Shown here in pieces: positions 24,554 through 37,540 of a stretch of 64,000 bases of DNA (position 1 is its first letter; each line of letters starts with the position of its first letter). The notes beneath the pieces are model-generated. The model worked only from the letters and a program-made list of their open reading frames with translations, was not told the origin of the DNA and made no database searches. The position numbers and the translations under genes are program-made. The stretch covers positions 18,393,501 through 18,457,500 of the forward strand of contig NC_090788.1 in assembly GCF_040054535.1 (NCBI RefSeq). The letters run 5' to 3'. The DNA is from Antennarius striatus (Eukaryota; Chordata; Actinopteri; Lophiiformes; Antennariidae).

Positions 24554-25862
24554 GTTCCCAAATACATGCATGGAATAATTACCAAAACACTATAAACTAG
24601 CAAAAGATGCTAGTTAATAAAAACAAACCTAGATCTTTCATTAAGAATAAGCAGAACGTGGGAAAGCCAACAAAAATCACACAGGTTGAGTATTGTAACC
24701 TGAAACAAGGAAAATATAAATCCCACAATACTAAACGTTAACACTCTTGTCTATGAAAAAAAAATAAAAATTTACGGATCTGAGATAACCTACAGTAAAT
24801 AAATGACATTCAAACATCAAAGTCATACAAATCCAAGAAGCTTAAAAAAAATTTTGGTGCTTCTATCTTTATTGCACTCAAGAAGCTGCATGAATATGAT
24901 AAAATAATGTCTATCTATTCACATTTTACTGCGTCGTGATAGAGGGCCATGCCATTAATCTTTGATCGGTGGTGGGTTAACAGCACCACCTTGATGAATA
25001 TGGTGCAATATTTGAATCTATAAGCCAATGCTGATGATATGAGAGAATAAATTCTGAACGGTCGCTGAATGACAAATATGTATTGCATAGATTAGACGTA
25101 TGAGAGGAGTTATGTGGGAGTTGATGGACCTCTCAGGAAGTGGATTTTGTGTGAGGAATGTGTGCGCATTGTGGCGATTGTTGTCCCACTCTCTCATTGT
25201 CTGGCTACTCAGAAATTAATTCACGCCTTGAATATTAGCCGCAAAATGCACATTGCAACCTTTGAGAAACTGGCAGCGTCAGTGACGAATGGCGTTGGAG
25301 GCCAGGAGCAGGCAATGAATTCGCGGTTGATGAGGCGACTCATATCAGAGCGCGCGACATCAGCACTCACCATCAATCTCTTCCCTTCTGCCCTGTAGAC
25401 ATCTGGTACATGCATCAGCAAACACACTATTGAAAGTGAATGAAACCCAACCCTCACAAAAACACACACGCACACAATTTCATAGTAAATGCTGCACTTT
25501 CAAGGCTTCATGACAAGACACTCCACTTTTGGCCAGTTGCCACTAATTAACTGCAGTAAAGCCATGAATGCATGGAATCAGAGTTATGGCCTGGATCTGC
25601 GTCATTTATAACGACTGCATCAGTGAACGCAGATGGGGAAATTGCTGCCTCAAGATGGCATGGGGCCTAAACCGAGCTTTTACAGGCCTTCACTTTGAGG
25701 CAGATTTTCATCCATATGCATCATGAAAAACAAGGCATTTACAAACCTAACACTGTCACACCAGCGGCTCTTGTATCGCAACTATGCAATTATTTTATTG
25801 AACTGAGTGGTTTTTTTAAAATACATTATGATGACATTCTGTGAATTAAATTATCTACCATT

Positions 25863-25923
<61 letters not shown>

Positions 25924-28900
25924 CCACCACCACCAGTACAGCTTAAATGAATGAGCCTTTTTACGAGGAACACTTACACCTAAAAGATTCCCCTCTAGTC
26001 TCTGTCAACACATTTAAGGTTATAAAATAAAGAAAACTGTTTTGTAGTGAACAAATTTCCAACAGGTGAATTGATTTTGCTTTTGATGATCTTTCTACTC
26101 GCTCTAATTTTGTCTGCATGTGGAATCCTTGTTGATATACTATACCCTACTTCTGTTGCTTCAAATGTACATAAACAAATCCAACTTTGAAGTAGACAAA
26201 TTGAAGAAAAGATAAGTCCTCTAAAACTCCTTGTTGAAATGAAAACTGTTATCATTTATCAGTGCACCACTGGAGGGGGAGTAATTTGAAAGGTGTTTGA
26301 AATGTGGTAATTTACCAGTAGACTCATTGCCAACACCTACAGCAACAAAACCTCCAATCCCCCAGAGGAAAAATAGCGTAGCACGGCACTGTGTATGTGT
26401 GTGGGTGTGTAATACAAAAGCAAGCTGGCATTTAAGGTTCATAGATAAGCTATAGGAGGAAATGTGGCTTCTATCATGGATTGTTCACCAGTCTGGTCTA
26501 GGGGATAATGATACCAATGCACATTCCCAATCCTACACCTGGAGTCTTCAGTTAGAGTCAAGAGATGACTGAACAGTTAGGGGTTGTTCGCACAACAACG
26601 TTTCAGCGTGTAATCTGTTGAAAATGCTACTGTGTCATTGTCATCTAAACCACCCTGCTTCCTGCACACCTTTTACAGCTCCAGTCTTTATTTGCCTACA
26701 GGAACAGAACAGTATAGGCAGTACTGGCAGGCAGACAATAGTAGATTTTCTGTAGCACTACTGTGATCTTATTCTGTAGTTTTTATTTTGAAATTGCACG
26801 TTGCTAACTGCTCTCTTGACATGCATACTACATGTTTTGTCTGTGGATCTGAGCGTACAGGCTTGGGGTAAAGAGGAAACTTCACCATGTGCTTGTAGAC
26901 CTCTATGCTTAGAGGTCCAGTGTTTGCCCACTTGAACTCAGTATGAATTTACTGGCCACTGAAATTATGCACTATACATTAAATATTTACTGCTTTAATG
27001 TACTTGATATTAATACTGTTTATATCAAGTGCCTAAAGCTTAATTTACTTGATTAAGCATCAATTATGTCTATACTTTTTTAAACTGATTACACCAGCCC
27101 GTCATCAGACGTCTTTATTTTTAGGTGTCTTGATAGACCTCATGCACTGATTCAATCGCAAGGGGGAAACAGGTTTCTTGTGTGTTTAAAAGGATATCAG
27201 AAGGCTGATATACAACTCAAACTGCCTAAATTTATATGAGACAGGAGTCCAGTTTCATTTAATGCAATTTTGATGACAACCTCCTGATATCGCAGCAAAA
27301 TGAAGCACTTGTTCAAGATGTCAGGGTGAGGGAAATTATCATGATTAATGCAGGGTTATGACTAGACAGAGATGTAATCAGATGTCATTTGTTAGTCATT
27401 ACCTTTCCCTGATTAATTTTGGTTCAAGATTTAAAACAAGATATCAAGCTTTATTGTGCTGAGTATAGACCCTAAGCAAGACTTTCCGTTACAGATCCAT
27501 TTTGAAAATGATTTGCTGTAATTATATGAGGTGGAGATATGAAGCACTGGACTTACAAACATAGTAATCTGTACCCAAATAATAGGGAGCAATCAAATAT
27601 TCATATAAATATATTTGGTACAAAAAACAGACTGTTGCCTCATTTCTGCAATTTAGCAAAAATGTATTATGTAGTTGGGCCGTTAAGATCAAATCTTTTT
27701 CTTCCCTCAAATTTGACTCACTTGAAAACACCGGGTGAAATGCATGAGCATGCCATTCAACAGAAAATATAATCAGCATTACAGTTAGAGGAAAGAACAA
27801 ACAGTCAAAAATGGGAATTGCTCAGCTTAAATTTTTTGCAATTTGATATCAAAAATTGTTTTACCATACACTCAGAAGGTCTGTAAAAGTAGCTTCAAGA
27901 AACTTTTATCTTTTGTTTTATTGTTGAGGCTCCTCAGGACAAAAAAGGTAATGTTTCCACAGCCTTGTGTTATAACAATTTTAATCTGGCTAAAGCATTT
28001 CAGGCTTTGATTTTATTGCAATTTTCCAGTTCTAATCACTACAGTGTTGTTTTACAGAACCACATCTAACACAGCCGCAGTAAACACATTTAGTCCTGCA
28101 GACGCCTCGAGGCTGATACTTAATGCCCAAACTGACGATGAAAACAGCTCACTTGAAGAAGATGAGTCATCAAATGAAATCATGTGTCTGATATTATACA
28201 TTAAATTTTTTTGGAATATTTGTCATAGATAAAGGAAGCAGTATAACTATGCTAAACTTAAATATAACAATTTTAAAAAGTATTCCAGTATAAATTATAA
28301 TATAATAAATGACCCCATTCTGTCATTTAGGTTTTAATTTTAAAATTTTAGTTTTTAGTTTTATTTTACTTGTTAAAAATTGCTTGTTGGCTCGAGGTTT
28401 GGAGATATGTCAACACTGAAACCAAGTCAGTACCATTCATACAACTAGTTCACAGTTACTCTGTACTGTATCAGTGATCTGTAGCATGTAGTTATTCTTG
28501 AGAAGGTTTTCCTTCCATACCTGAAGAGACAGCCAAATAAGATCCATTTTTGAACCCTGATCTCCATTTGTTGAATAACCATCCAAGGTTGGCTCGTGCA
28601 TCTCCTTTCTTGTGGAATTGCTAAGGTCAAAGTCGGGTTAGCGTCAGCTCTCCTCCTTACAATCCAAGGCCGATGGATCCATTTGGTCCGATGGGGTGAC
28701 TGGAAGATGCAGAGGGCAGTGGTCTCAGTCTGCTACACTTTTTTCAATCACTACCCTTCCTTTTCCAATGCTGGTGAGTGTATTCCTGATCCTGATCCTG
28801 CACCAATATGAAGTAAAACCACAAAATATAGTGTTAACAATGAAATTCTCTCAGGGAAAATCTCCTCCTCCTTGCTTAACTGGCTAACGTGTCCTCTGTG

Positions 28901-29282
28901 TGTCATAAATTATTTTGTGATATAGAAATAACCCAGGGAATAAATGCTAATGGACTGTTTTGTTTATGCCGGTAAAATAGAGGTATCATATTAAATTGAT
29001 ATTGTTTGAAAATGCTAAAAGTTCCCCGTAGTACATTTAACTAATTCTTCATCAGCATGACATTGTTCTATTCATGCTCAGCTCCAGCAAATATGTACAT
29101 CAGTTACTCCAAATATCTTAGTGTGTTGAAAATGAAAAACAGACTGAATGTTTAGTAATTTAGGACCCCTAAAGTTTGGAGGAACAGCTTTAGTATAAAA
29201 ACAGTGATCCTCCAACTGTGAACATGCTAGTCAGCTGTAAAGTCTTTTTCCATTGAGGTTAGCTGTTATTTACAGCAATGAC
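24554..29282. other. Intergenic stretch
   Basis: Complex, non-repetitive sequence at about 25100-25720 might be conserved non-coding DNA, which cannot be told from one sequence. A (ATC)n lies at 25862-25935. No exon with convincing splice sites was found. Confidence 0.4.
25862..25935. repeat. (ATC)n then (ACC)n microsatellite
   Basis: About 20 uninterrupted ATC units changing to ACC at the 3' end, suggesting C substitutions that then spread by slippage. Confidence 0.95.
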
Positions 29283-30030
29283 TTGCGGTCAGGGGAGGCA
29301 GTTGAGGCACGGCCTAACCTGCCATTATAAAAGAAAAAAATGGAAAATGGAATAAATTAAATAGTTATATTTATCCAGTGACGTGTATTATATAGTTATT
29401 TGCCATTTAAAGTCACCAGCTGTGCTGATAGCTATCCAGGGGGACCATAATACTATCTCTCTACATGTCGCTATTAAAATGTTCAAACACGTTTGCTCTA
29501 TGAACTAACTTCCCATAATTTAGATAATGTATATAATGTACAGTGTTTTTTGCCAACAACTGAATGTGTGTAATGTCTTTCTTGAGTTGAGCGATCCTGA
29601 AACCGCTGGGAAAAGGCACAAAATGAGCCTCGCTGTTCTCCTGCCTCATGGTAGGGGGCGCTGGTGATCCGAGGCATTTGTCCGAGGATTCTTCTTCCTC
29701 AGTCGAAGAAGAATTGCCAACAAACTACAATCTATAGTCAGCGAGACAAGTGCAGCCATTCATTTGTTTTCCGCTCGCCTTGCCTTACTATAAAAACGGA
29801 GGATTACATATCTAAACTCAAATTTTTTTCGTGTAGGTAACAACGTAATATGTTTTTTTTAATCAAATATCATTAATTGTGTGTTACAGTTTGTACGTGT
29901 AAATAAATCTGCTCTGAGACTTAAAAATAAACCACTCACTGGTGCTAATTAAATGGTGAATAAGCTACACTGTAGGTTGATATGTTTGCAAATCTGATTA
30001 TGATGAAGTCATTGCCTCACCAGCCGTGAA
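29283..30030. mobile_element. Possible hAT-like non-autonomous element
   Basis: Left end TTGCGGTCAGGGGAGGCAG and the reverse complement of the right end TTCACGGCTGGTGAGGCAA are similar over about 19 bp, like imperfect terminal inverted repeats rich in GAGGCA. The right end lies within the segment repeated at 24.4 kb. No transposase and no clean target duplication were found. Confidence 0.35.
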
Positions 30031-30047
30031 CTTCACCACAAATCAGT
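29916..30047 (+). repeat. Dispersed repeat, copy 2
   Basis: Same family and orientation as 24419-24553, roughly 85-90 percent identical by eye, with a few substitutions and 1-nt indels. Confidence 0.7.
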
Positions 30048-31654
30048 GATTTACAGCACTATTTTTTACATGTCAAGCAACAAACAAACAAACAAAACGA
30101 CAAACAACAACAAAATTTATGTTGATCGACTTCTGTTAACCTAACAGAGTGTTGCGACATTAGCCACAAATCAAAACCCAAATCCCATGAGATCAAGTGA
30201 TCCAGTTTCAAGAGTCAAGAGATTTCAAACATTTAATTGCCCATGACAGCAGACAAACACATAGATTTGGCAAAACTCTTCATATACCCAGCTAAACAGT
30301 ATGGTTATCATGTTGGAGTTTAATTTCACCAGTCAGTTTAAAAACATTTAATCATATAACCTTAAAATCAGATGCAACCTAATAACAACAAGCTTAGGAA
30401 ATCCTAAATTTTGGCATGAATAGTCAAAAAAATCTGTCAGCATAAATGATATATTTTTGTTTAGATGACTTCTCTAACATTTAATCACATTGGTGTGTTA
30501 ATGTAGCTTAATTCCCACATCCCACAACCCTTTTTGTTGTCAAATCGCAGAATTTAGCAATTTAATTTACACATCCTACAGATTTGGACAGCTTCAAAGA
30601 CAATGCCAGGGTTTGATAAAGGAGCATCAGGAGCTTCTTCAAATGTGAAATTACATCAATGAGGAAGTAAGAGAGTTTGGTGACTTGGACTTGGAAATTC
30701 TTTATGTGTAAATTTGATAAGGAATATGAATACATTCTTGAATGAAAACCCACTGGGATGAAAAGCCGGATGTGAAGTTTGTGAGTGTGTCCTAGTTTAA
30801 CCTGAGCAGCCCTTTTCTGTGGCGACACAGAGAAAGAAAAAGTCCTCCACACAGCCAGTGGGCAAAACCTGTGCTTGTAAATGTAAAGCCACTCAGGCAA
30901 AAAAGACTGAATAAAATATCCAGCCAGCTCGCTATTCACAAAATCCATTTTCAAGATAGAGGCAAACAATGAAATTTCCAATTTCTTTATCTGTCCCTTC
31001 TGCTAATCTAGACACTGATCTGCCTGAAACAAAGCGGCGTTTTCTATATGTAACTGAATGCCACGTCTCTCATCTCCACTATCATTTCAACTCATCACCT
31101 CCTCTATTATGGCTGCATGCATTCTTTAGCATTTGTGCTTCCCCCCTTTTTGCCATATCTCCTTTATACATTCTATTTGCAGACATGAGCATGTTGGTCT
31201 CTGGACGTTTGCTCGTGTGCACAAGAAAAAACAAGAGACGGCTCCCACAGATTAAAAATGCAAATGCAAAAAGAATTTACCAGCTTCTCTTTTTCTTTTT
31301 TTTTAAACAAGACATCTCATTTGTTTTTGTTGCAGAATCAAATCAGCATTCTCTTTTCCAGAATAAACACTCTTAAACCTTTGTCTGGTTATTCAAAGGT
31401 GTCTAAGTCCTTTTAATGGGTGTATGGTATTTACAACACTGGATGAATCAGCATCACTTGTCACCAAACCAAGAGCCTCTTTGCTACTTAATGTGGAAAA
31501 GGAGCTGGCCAAAAACGTAGCATAATAGAAGGCTGTATTGTTGAGAGACAAACCATTGTGCTCAGAATGTATGGGAACATTGTGTCTTCATAGATTTTCC
31601 AAACTTTGTTCTTCTGTGGAGAAATAGAATTACATGGTACTAAATTTGGGAAGA
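30048..31654. other. Intergenic stretch
   Basis: AT-rich unique-looking DNA. Two antiparallel open frames at 30562-30981 (minus, 139 codons) and 30969-31376 (plus, 135 codons) have no family features, and I do not call them genes. Confidence 0.5.
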
Positions 31655-31721
31655 CAGTAAAACCTCGAGATATGTAACACGGACAAGTGGGATGATGCTT
31701 TCTAGTGTGAGATAACTTATA

Positions 31722-31781
31722 CATCCATCCATCCATCCATCCATCCATCCATCCATCCATCCATCCATCCATCCATCCATC
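31722..31781. repeat. (CATC)n microsatellite
   Basis: Fifteen CATC units, the usual tail or head of the adjoining fish repeat. Confidence 0.95.
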
Positions 31782-31940
31782 GATTATCTATTTTCTTGAA
31801 GAAGAGACCACTGTATTTGTCTCATCTACAGTCACCTTTCCACCTTGCCCGCTCTCGGGTGTTGCTGGAGCCTATCCCAGCTGGCTATGGGCGAGAGGTG
31901 GGTTACACCCCAGACGTGTCGCCAGCGCATCAGAACGACA
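31782..31940 (-). repeat. Fish dispersed repeat (CATC-tailed family)
   Basis: Contains the block GGAGCCTATCCCAGCTGGCTATGG..GAGAGGTGGGTTACACCC..GTCGCCAGCGCATC, a very common teleost interspersed sequence found next to (CATC)n. It precedes a related but distinct repeat (the SINE below). Confidence 0.6.
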
Positions 31941-32296
31941 TTCATTCATTCATTTTCCAACCCGCTTTATCCGCTAACGCAGGTCGCGGGGTAGCCAGTG
32001 CCTATCCTGGCGGTCTCAGGGCGTGAGGCAGGGGACACTCTGGGCACGACGCCAGTGTACCGCGGAGCCACATAGAAACAAACAAACAATCATTCACACA
32101 CACTCACTAACTCCTATGGTCAATTTGGGACCGGCCAATCAACCTGAAGCGCATGCTTTTGGAGGTGGGAGGAAGCCGGAGAACCCGGAGAGAACCCACG
32201 CAGACACGGGGAGAGCATGCAAACTCCGCACAGAGCGGGACTCGAACCCGGGTCTGCCGTGTTGTGAGGCAGCAGCGCTAATCACTGCGCCGACAT
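31941..32296 (-). mobile_element. tRNA-derived SINE, minus orientation
   Basis: Same family as 34569-34916. Read on the minus strand it starts GGCGCAGTGATTAGCGCTG (A box) with B box GGTTCGAGTCC at 32238-32248, and ends in an ATTC tail. Diverged from the other copies and lacking a visible target duplication. Confidence 0.75.
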
Positions 32297-32356
32297 ATGA
32301 AACACAAATAACCACTCACGCACACACTCACACGGAGAACTCACACAGACACGGCA

Positions 32357-32720
32357 AGGACATGAAACATCTCCAAGACCAGGGAGATGGTCCTGGATTT
32401 CCGACGGGCACCTATTTCAGCACAGCTGGTGATCATTGATGGCAAAGAGGAGGAGGTGGTGGTAGAGACCTACCAATACCTGGGACTGCAGCTGGACAAC
32501 AGATTGGACTGGTCTACCAACGTGGACTGTGGGTACAAGAAGGTTCCTACTGAGGCTGGCCTCCTTCAACATCTGTTCCAAGTTCCTTCAGGTGTTCTGC
32601 CAGTCCGTCGTGTCTTACACGATTGTGTGTTGGAGTGGTGGTGCCAGGAAAAGGGACATGGAACGCCTGAACAGACACATCCTCAGGGCTGGTTCTGGTT
32701 GTTATGTGGTTGTTGATGAG
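32357..32720 (+). mobile_element. LINE reverse-transcriptase fragment, decayed
   Basis: Encodes, across at least one frameshift near 32530, the C-terminal part of a non-LTR retrotransposon polymerase: MVLDFRR, then YQYLGLQLDNRLDW, then KFLQVFCQSVVSYTIVCW and a C-terminal MERLNRHILRAGS. This order is typical of L2/CR1-type LINEs. 5' truncated and inactive; the clade is not resolved. Confidence 0.75.
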
Positions 32721-32848
32721 GCGTCTTGTCTTACGTTACGATGGGCGTGCCTGCCCAACATGTGGGCATTTGGACACATGTCATCCGATGGAATCTGGGA
32801 CCTATTGCACAATTTCTATGCTGTGTTGTGTAACTGTGATAACTGCAT

Positions 32849-32949
32849 TTTTTCTTGTGTAATGTATGTTTTTCTTGTGTAACGTATGTTTTTCTTGTGT
32901 AACATATGTTGTTCTTTTGTAATGTATGTTGTTTTTGTGTAACATGTGT
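32849..32949. repeat. 20-bp minisatellite, 5 copies
   Basis: Unit TTTTTCTTGTGTAAYGTATG repeats at an exact 20-bp period with drift in the last two copies. Minus-strand open frames over it are artefacts of the unit. The copies abut with no spacer, so this is not a CRISPR-type array. Confidence 0.85.
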
Positions 32950-33047
32950 CGTACGACTGTATGCGTACTTAGCAGTGGTGAATAATTTCTGTTTGGGATT
33001 ATTGAAGTATTCTTCATTCATTAAACTCGTAGCTCGAGGTACTACTG

Positions 33048-34128
33048 TATGTACATATATATGGACATCATGAAAAATGGACCTCATGTACCAAACAGAT
33101 GTTTTTAACTATTCCAGTTTTCTCTGTGTTAAATTTGTAAAGTTTTGATTCTAAAACTTAACTGCAATACATTCTTAAAGTCAGATATATAAGCTCTGTT
33201 GCTCTTGTTGTCAAGAACACGGCTCAACAGGATATTGAAGGAAAATTTATTTTAGCACATCATTGATATCACCCTGTGAATTCATTTGCATCTGCTAGAT
33301 TGCATGATCACAAATCTAACAAAGCGCTCATAAAACTATATTTCTTTAGCTGAAGGAAGGCACTCAAGTCAATCCAGTTGATAAAAAAATGGTGAATTAG
33401 TGCTTGAGTCATTGAAATAAATGCCAGCGGTGACGGTACAATTATCTCATCCAAACCAAAAGCTATGTGCCTGAACCTCACTGTTAGCTTTATTGTCTGC
33501 TGCCTTATATGAAGTTGAGATGATGAATCTCAGGTCTACCAAAAGTAAATCAAAACTGCAATGACTTGCAAATGCCTAAAAGAATAGAATAGATTGAACG
33601 GAAAACATCATAGTAAGTGCGCTGGTTCTAATGCTCTCATCTTTATGAATGAAAACTGAAACACAGGCGATGTTCAGATGCTGGTCAACATCAAATTTCA
33701 TTTGTGTCACTGGAGAGTCTCTTTTTATGCATTCCTTTTTGGAATGTCGTCTATCTGTCCTTCAAGATGTCTTTGTGATATTGTCATGTTGTCAAATGTC
33801 ACCATGTTCTGTTAAATCAGTGTCAAGATCCTAAAGGCAAGTACAATATCATCTGTTGGTGTCGTGTTTGAGGTGATGTAAACAGTTGGGCCTGCAGGAG
33901 GAAGAGCTTTGTCTCATTCAACGTGAGCCCATGTAACCAGATTTAATAGAGAGGTACAGCAATTACTCCAAATTCAACTCTCTTCACTGAAACAGTTTTT
34001 CAGCACATCAGACCTGTTGACCTGATGTGCTTTTTACATCAAGCCAACAGGTGTTCCTGATAATATGAACAATGGCTCTGTTGTTGTCAAGTCCCCCAGT
34101 AAATCATGGCCCTTACAGTTACATGATA
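33048..34128. other. Intergenic stretch
   Basis: Unique AT-rich DNA; no gene or clear repeat recognised. Confidence 0.5.
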
Positions 34129-34487
34129 CAGTGATCCCTCGTTACTTGCGGTTAACGCGTTCCAGGACAACCCGCATATAACGAAATTCCACGATATTGC
34201 AACAAACTATTTTATTATTTACAATAATTTAAACGTTTATGAACCTTCCACTACTGATATTAAACCACCTTACCTTTTCCCACACTCTAATAGACTGTTT
34301 AACCCGCTTTAAAGTGTTTCTTTAATACATGGAAGGTTCGCTACGTTCTATGAGTCTTGGAATGCAGCGCAATTCTGGATGCCATCAGCCAATAGAATGC
34401 GCGTACGGTATAACAGGACTACCTACTAAAAATCCGCAATGAGGTGAAGCCAGGCATCTTGAAGCGCGAATGCGCGAGGGATTACTG
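34129..34487. mobile_element. TA-flanked inverted-repeat element (MITE)
   Basis: Left end CAGTGATCCCTCG and reverse complement of right end CAGTAATCCCTCG are inverted repeats with TA on both outer sides. About 359 bp, no coding capacity. The termini match the common vertebrate Tc1/mariner-pogo type beginning CAGTGATCCCTCG. Confidence 0.75.
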
Positions 34488-34568
34488 TAGTATGACACTG
34501 AACAACACACCCGCACCAAGCTGGAACTGAGGTCACTCAATAGATTTTAGCCACATCTGTATTCATTA

Positions 34569-34916
34569 GGGCGGCACGGTGGCGCAGTGGTTAGCGCTGC
34601 CCCCTCACAACACGGCGGACCCAGGTTCGAGTCCCGCTCTGTGCAGAGTTCGCATGCTCTCCCCGTGTCTGCGTGGGTTCTCTCCGGGTTCTCCGGCTTC
34701 CTCCCACCTCCAAAAGCATGCGCTTCAGGTTGATTGGCAGTTCCACATTGCCCGTAGGAATGAGTGTATGTGTGCATGGTTGTGTGGCTCCGCGGTGCAC
34801 TGGCGTCGTGCCTGGAGTGTCCCCAGCCTCACGCCCTATGTCGCCGAGATAGGCTCCGTCTCCCCGTGTCCCGCGTCGGCGGATATAGCGGTGGTAATCT
34901 GAAGATGACTGACTGA
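34569..34916 (+). mobile_element. tRNA-derived SINE with intact target duplication
   Basis: Starts GGGCGGCACGG, with A box TGGCGCAGTGG (34580-34590) and B box GGTTCGAGTCC (34624-34634), then a GC-rich body and a GACT-repeat tail. The same 12 bp, CTGTATTCATTA, lies directly before (34557-34568) and after (34917-34928), a perfect target-site duplication. This marks it as a bona fide retroposed and fairly recent copy. Other copies: 31941-32296 and 63780-64000. Confidence 0.85.
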
Positions 34917-37489
34917 CTGTATTCATTATTTACACCTGTCTTGTGGGTTTGTTTGTTTTTTATTTTGCATTTCTTTTATTCATTTATAGAAGAACCGTAT
35001 GAACACGGTTTTAATGTTGAACTCTTTTCTAAACAGAGACATGTCTTAATCTGCTCTCAGAACACTCCTAACACCAATTAATCATCACACAAAGGCAGCA
35101 ATAACTGGATGTGTGATGATTACACTCGAGAGTTGAAAGTTTAGTTCTCTGCTTAGTTTCACAGGAGTTTATCTGACACTAGAAACGGGAGACAGGACGT
35201 CTCAGATGAAGACACGCTGTTATGCCAAGAAGGTGAAAGAGACATTAAGGTTGAAATGACTCAGATCCTCAGGGACTCCTTAAAAAGCTTCAGAGCATAT
35301 AAAACCCTCATCGGTTTAATAGGCTAAATTCTCAGTTAATCTTTATTATCAGATCTAAATCTGCCTGTTAAATATTCAATGTAATTCCACATAATCTGCG
35401 AGGATAAACATACTGTATTTTCTGCACACATATTAGACGTGCAGGATGGTACTTTGTAAGACTAGATGATGAGCTTAGATGGCACGTATTCAGACATTAT
35501 GTTGTGTAGGAGTTCTCATTATGATTGTGAAGTTGTGAATCTGAGAGTTGCTCTTTCGTTTTTCCATTTTTCCATTTTAGATTAATATATTCAGGTTTGT
35601 TTCCAGAATGAATTTCCTTGAAGTTTGTTTTTCTTTTTCTTGAACTCTGCTCATGTAGACATTTAAAAGTCTGTGTTGTTCAAAATCTGCTTCAGGCAAC
35701 ACCCAGATTTAATCCACTCTTTTTCTACTTTAGTAGCTGTTTTCTATTATAACAACTCCAGAGCAACATTATTGTATATTACATACAGTACAAACACTTC
35801 ACACTCTTACCAACAAATAAAGCATATTCAAATCAATAGTAACAACACCCTCAAGACATGCATCACACAAACTATAAAATATTAAAGCACCCTAAAACTG
35901 ACAAAACTGGGGTTAATGACATTTTATACAATGATTAATCAGTGTGACCTTCATCAGTGTTTATTGTGACAGTAATTGTCCTCTTCATGGACTGGTACAC
36001 CCCCCAGATGATGTCATCCTATGTGATTGCTATGTGGAGTTGTTTCTGAATCTTTGGAGGTTGTTCATGTTGCTCAAAAAATCCCACATGTTTTCAGAAG
36101 AGGAGAGGTCCATTGTTGGCCCGTCCAAAACTTAATCTGTTCCATGACTGAATTCATAAGTCAAAGATTTCCCCATTTAAAATAACTACTATCATTTTAA
36201 ACTGTTTCATCCTTGTAAAAAACATCACCAAACCACCTAAATCGTGAAAAAAAACGTGTTTTTATCAGCCAATAAACATACATAATTAATTATATATTAT
36301 ATAACATTACATAAATTATATAAGCAATGATAAAGTATGACAAGACTTTACAAAAATGAAGAGATCCGGTCTCAGCTGACGTATCCATCCACCAACTAGT
36401 GGTGGTGTCCATGTGGCTCTGCTCTGGATCCACAAGGAAGTCAAATGTATGAATGCATTCGATCAGTTTGCAGACTATCCACCATTTTTACTCTGCTACA
36501 TGAAGCGGATGCAACTGCATCTTTGTGGAACGTCACACGTGCAATATGGACCTACGTGGTGGACTCTTGCAGTCCCAAAATCCTAGTCTTATTCCTCATG
36601 CCTTGGAATTTTTGCGGTCATTGTTCACCTAGTTTTCATGCCTTTTTGTAGGGATGGGTTGGTTTTCCAAAGCCTTTGTCTTTTAAAGCCATTTCTCTAA
36701 AAAAAAAAAAGGCATTTTCAGACCCAAGACGAAGCTCAGATTGTGTCTTATCAGAAAGGTTTCCATTTTCCTTTAGATGTACTCACATGTTGTGAAGTGT
36801 CAGTGATGTACATGTGACTTCTCTGCATACGCTGCACTTTGGAAAACCCCTGAACAATCAAACTGTGTGCGCTTTATTACGAACACACAAGCTTACAGCA
36901 TCTCTGAAATATCACTGTCAGCACAGAGGATAGTAGTGCAGGATCCCCTCTGTCAGAAGAGAAACAACTGATGCCAAATACAAAAACTATTGCATTCAAA
37001 ATGTATTATTTCATCAGACAGCTACGCTGCATATGTATGAAGGTTCTCCCAGGCATAAAACATTTACTAGGAACAGAAGCACTTTGGCATACATCCGCTT
37101 AGCCACATGTTTCGTGTAACTGATTGGAAAATCACACCAAGTAATGCACGAAATTGCCTTCTTTTTTTTTTTACCCCTCCTGCAGCAGTGGATGCAACCC
37201 TCTCTGCAGGGCGTTGGTGGGGCACGAAAGCACACACACAAATTTATGAGTCATACATTTAATATGCTCTCCCTTCCTACTCATATCATAAACACTCAGA
37301 GGATGGAAACGAAACATCACTTTTTTTTCCTCCTTTACCACGTCACAGACTTCATCAGACGGTAGAAAGAGGTTCTCTCCTCTCTGTCTTTTGAGTGTCT
37401 CTCATCTTTTACTCTCCGTTGCCCCCTGACACCTTTTTTTCTTACCCAACCTGACACCAAGAAGCACTGTTTTGTGCTAGTTTCCGTAA

Positions 37490-37493
<4 letters not shown>

Positions 37494-37539
<46 letters not shown>
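37494..37539. repeat. (GT)n microsatellite
   Basis: Pure GT for 46 bp. Confidence 0.95.

Positions 37540-37540
<1 letters not shown>

Larger units (their letters stand above)
31655..33047. mobile_element. Composite repeat nest bounded by TIR-like ends
   Basis: Left end CAGTAAAACCTCGAGATATG and reverse complement of right end CAGTAGTACCTCGAGCTACG form matching termini of the common vertebrate CAGTGGTACCTCGAG-type DNA element; TA follows the right end. Between them lie (CATC)n, two related fish repeats, a minus-strand SINE, a LINE reverse-transcriptase fragment and a 20-bp minisatellite. I infer later insertions into an older DNA element; the two ends could also belong to separate copies. Confidence 0.5.

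Noticed and set aside
30562..31376. Two adjacent antiparallel frames of about 135 codons
   Set aside because: AT-rich sequence without motifs, splice signals or recognisable family features; chance frames are expected at this length.
32731..33087. Thr/His/Lys-rich repeated peptide frame, and a CRISPR-like look
   Set aside because: It comes from a 20-bp minisatellite with contiguous units and no spacers, in a eukaryotic genome.
34569..34645. tRNA gene candidate (A and B boxes)
   Set aside because: Boxes belong to a SINE with a long body, target duplication and two more copies in the window; no complete tRNA fold.
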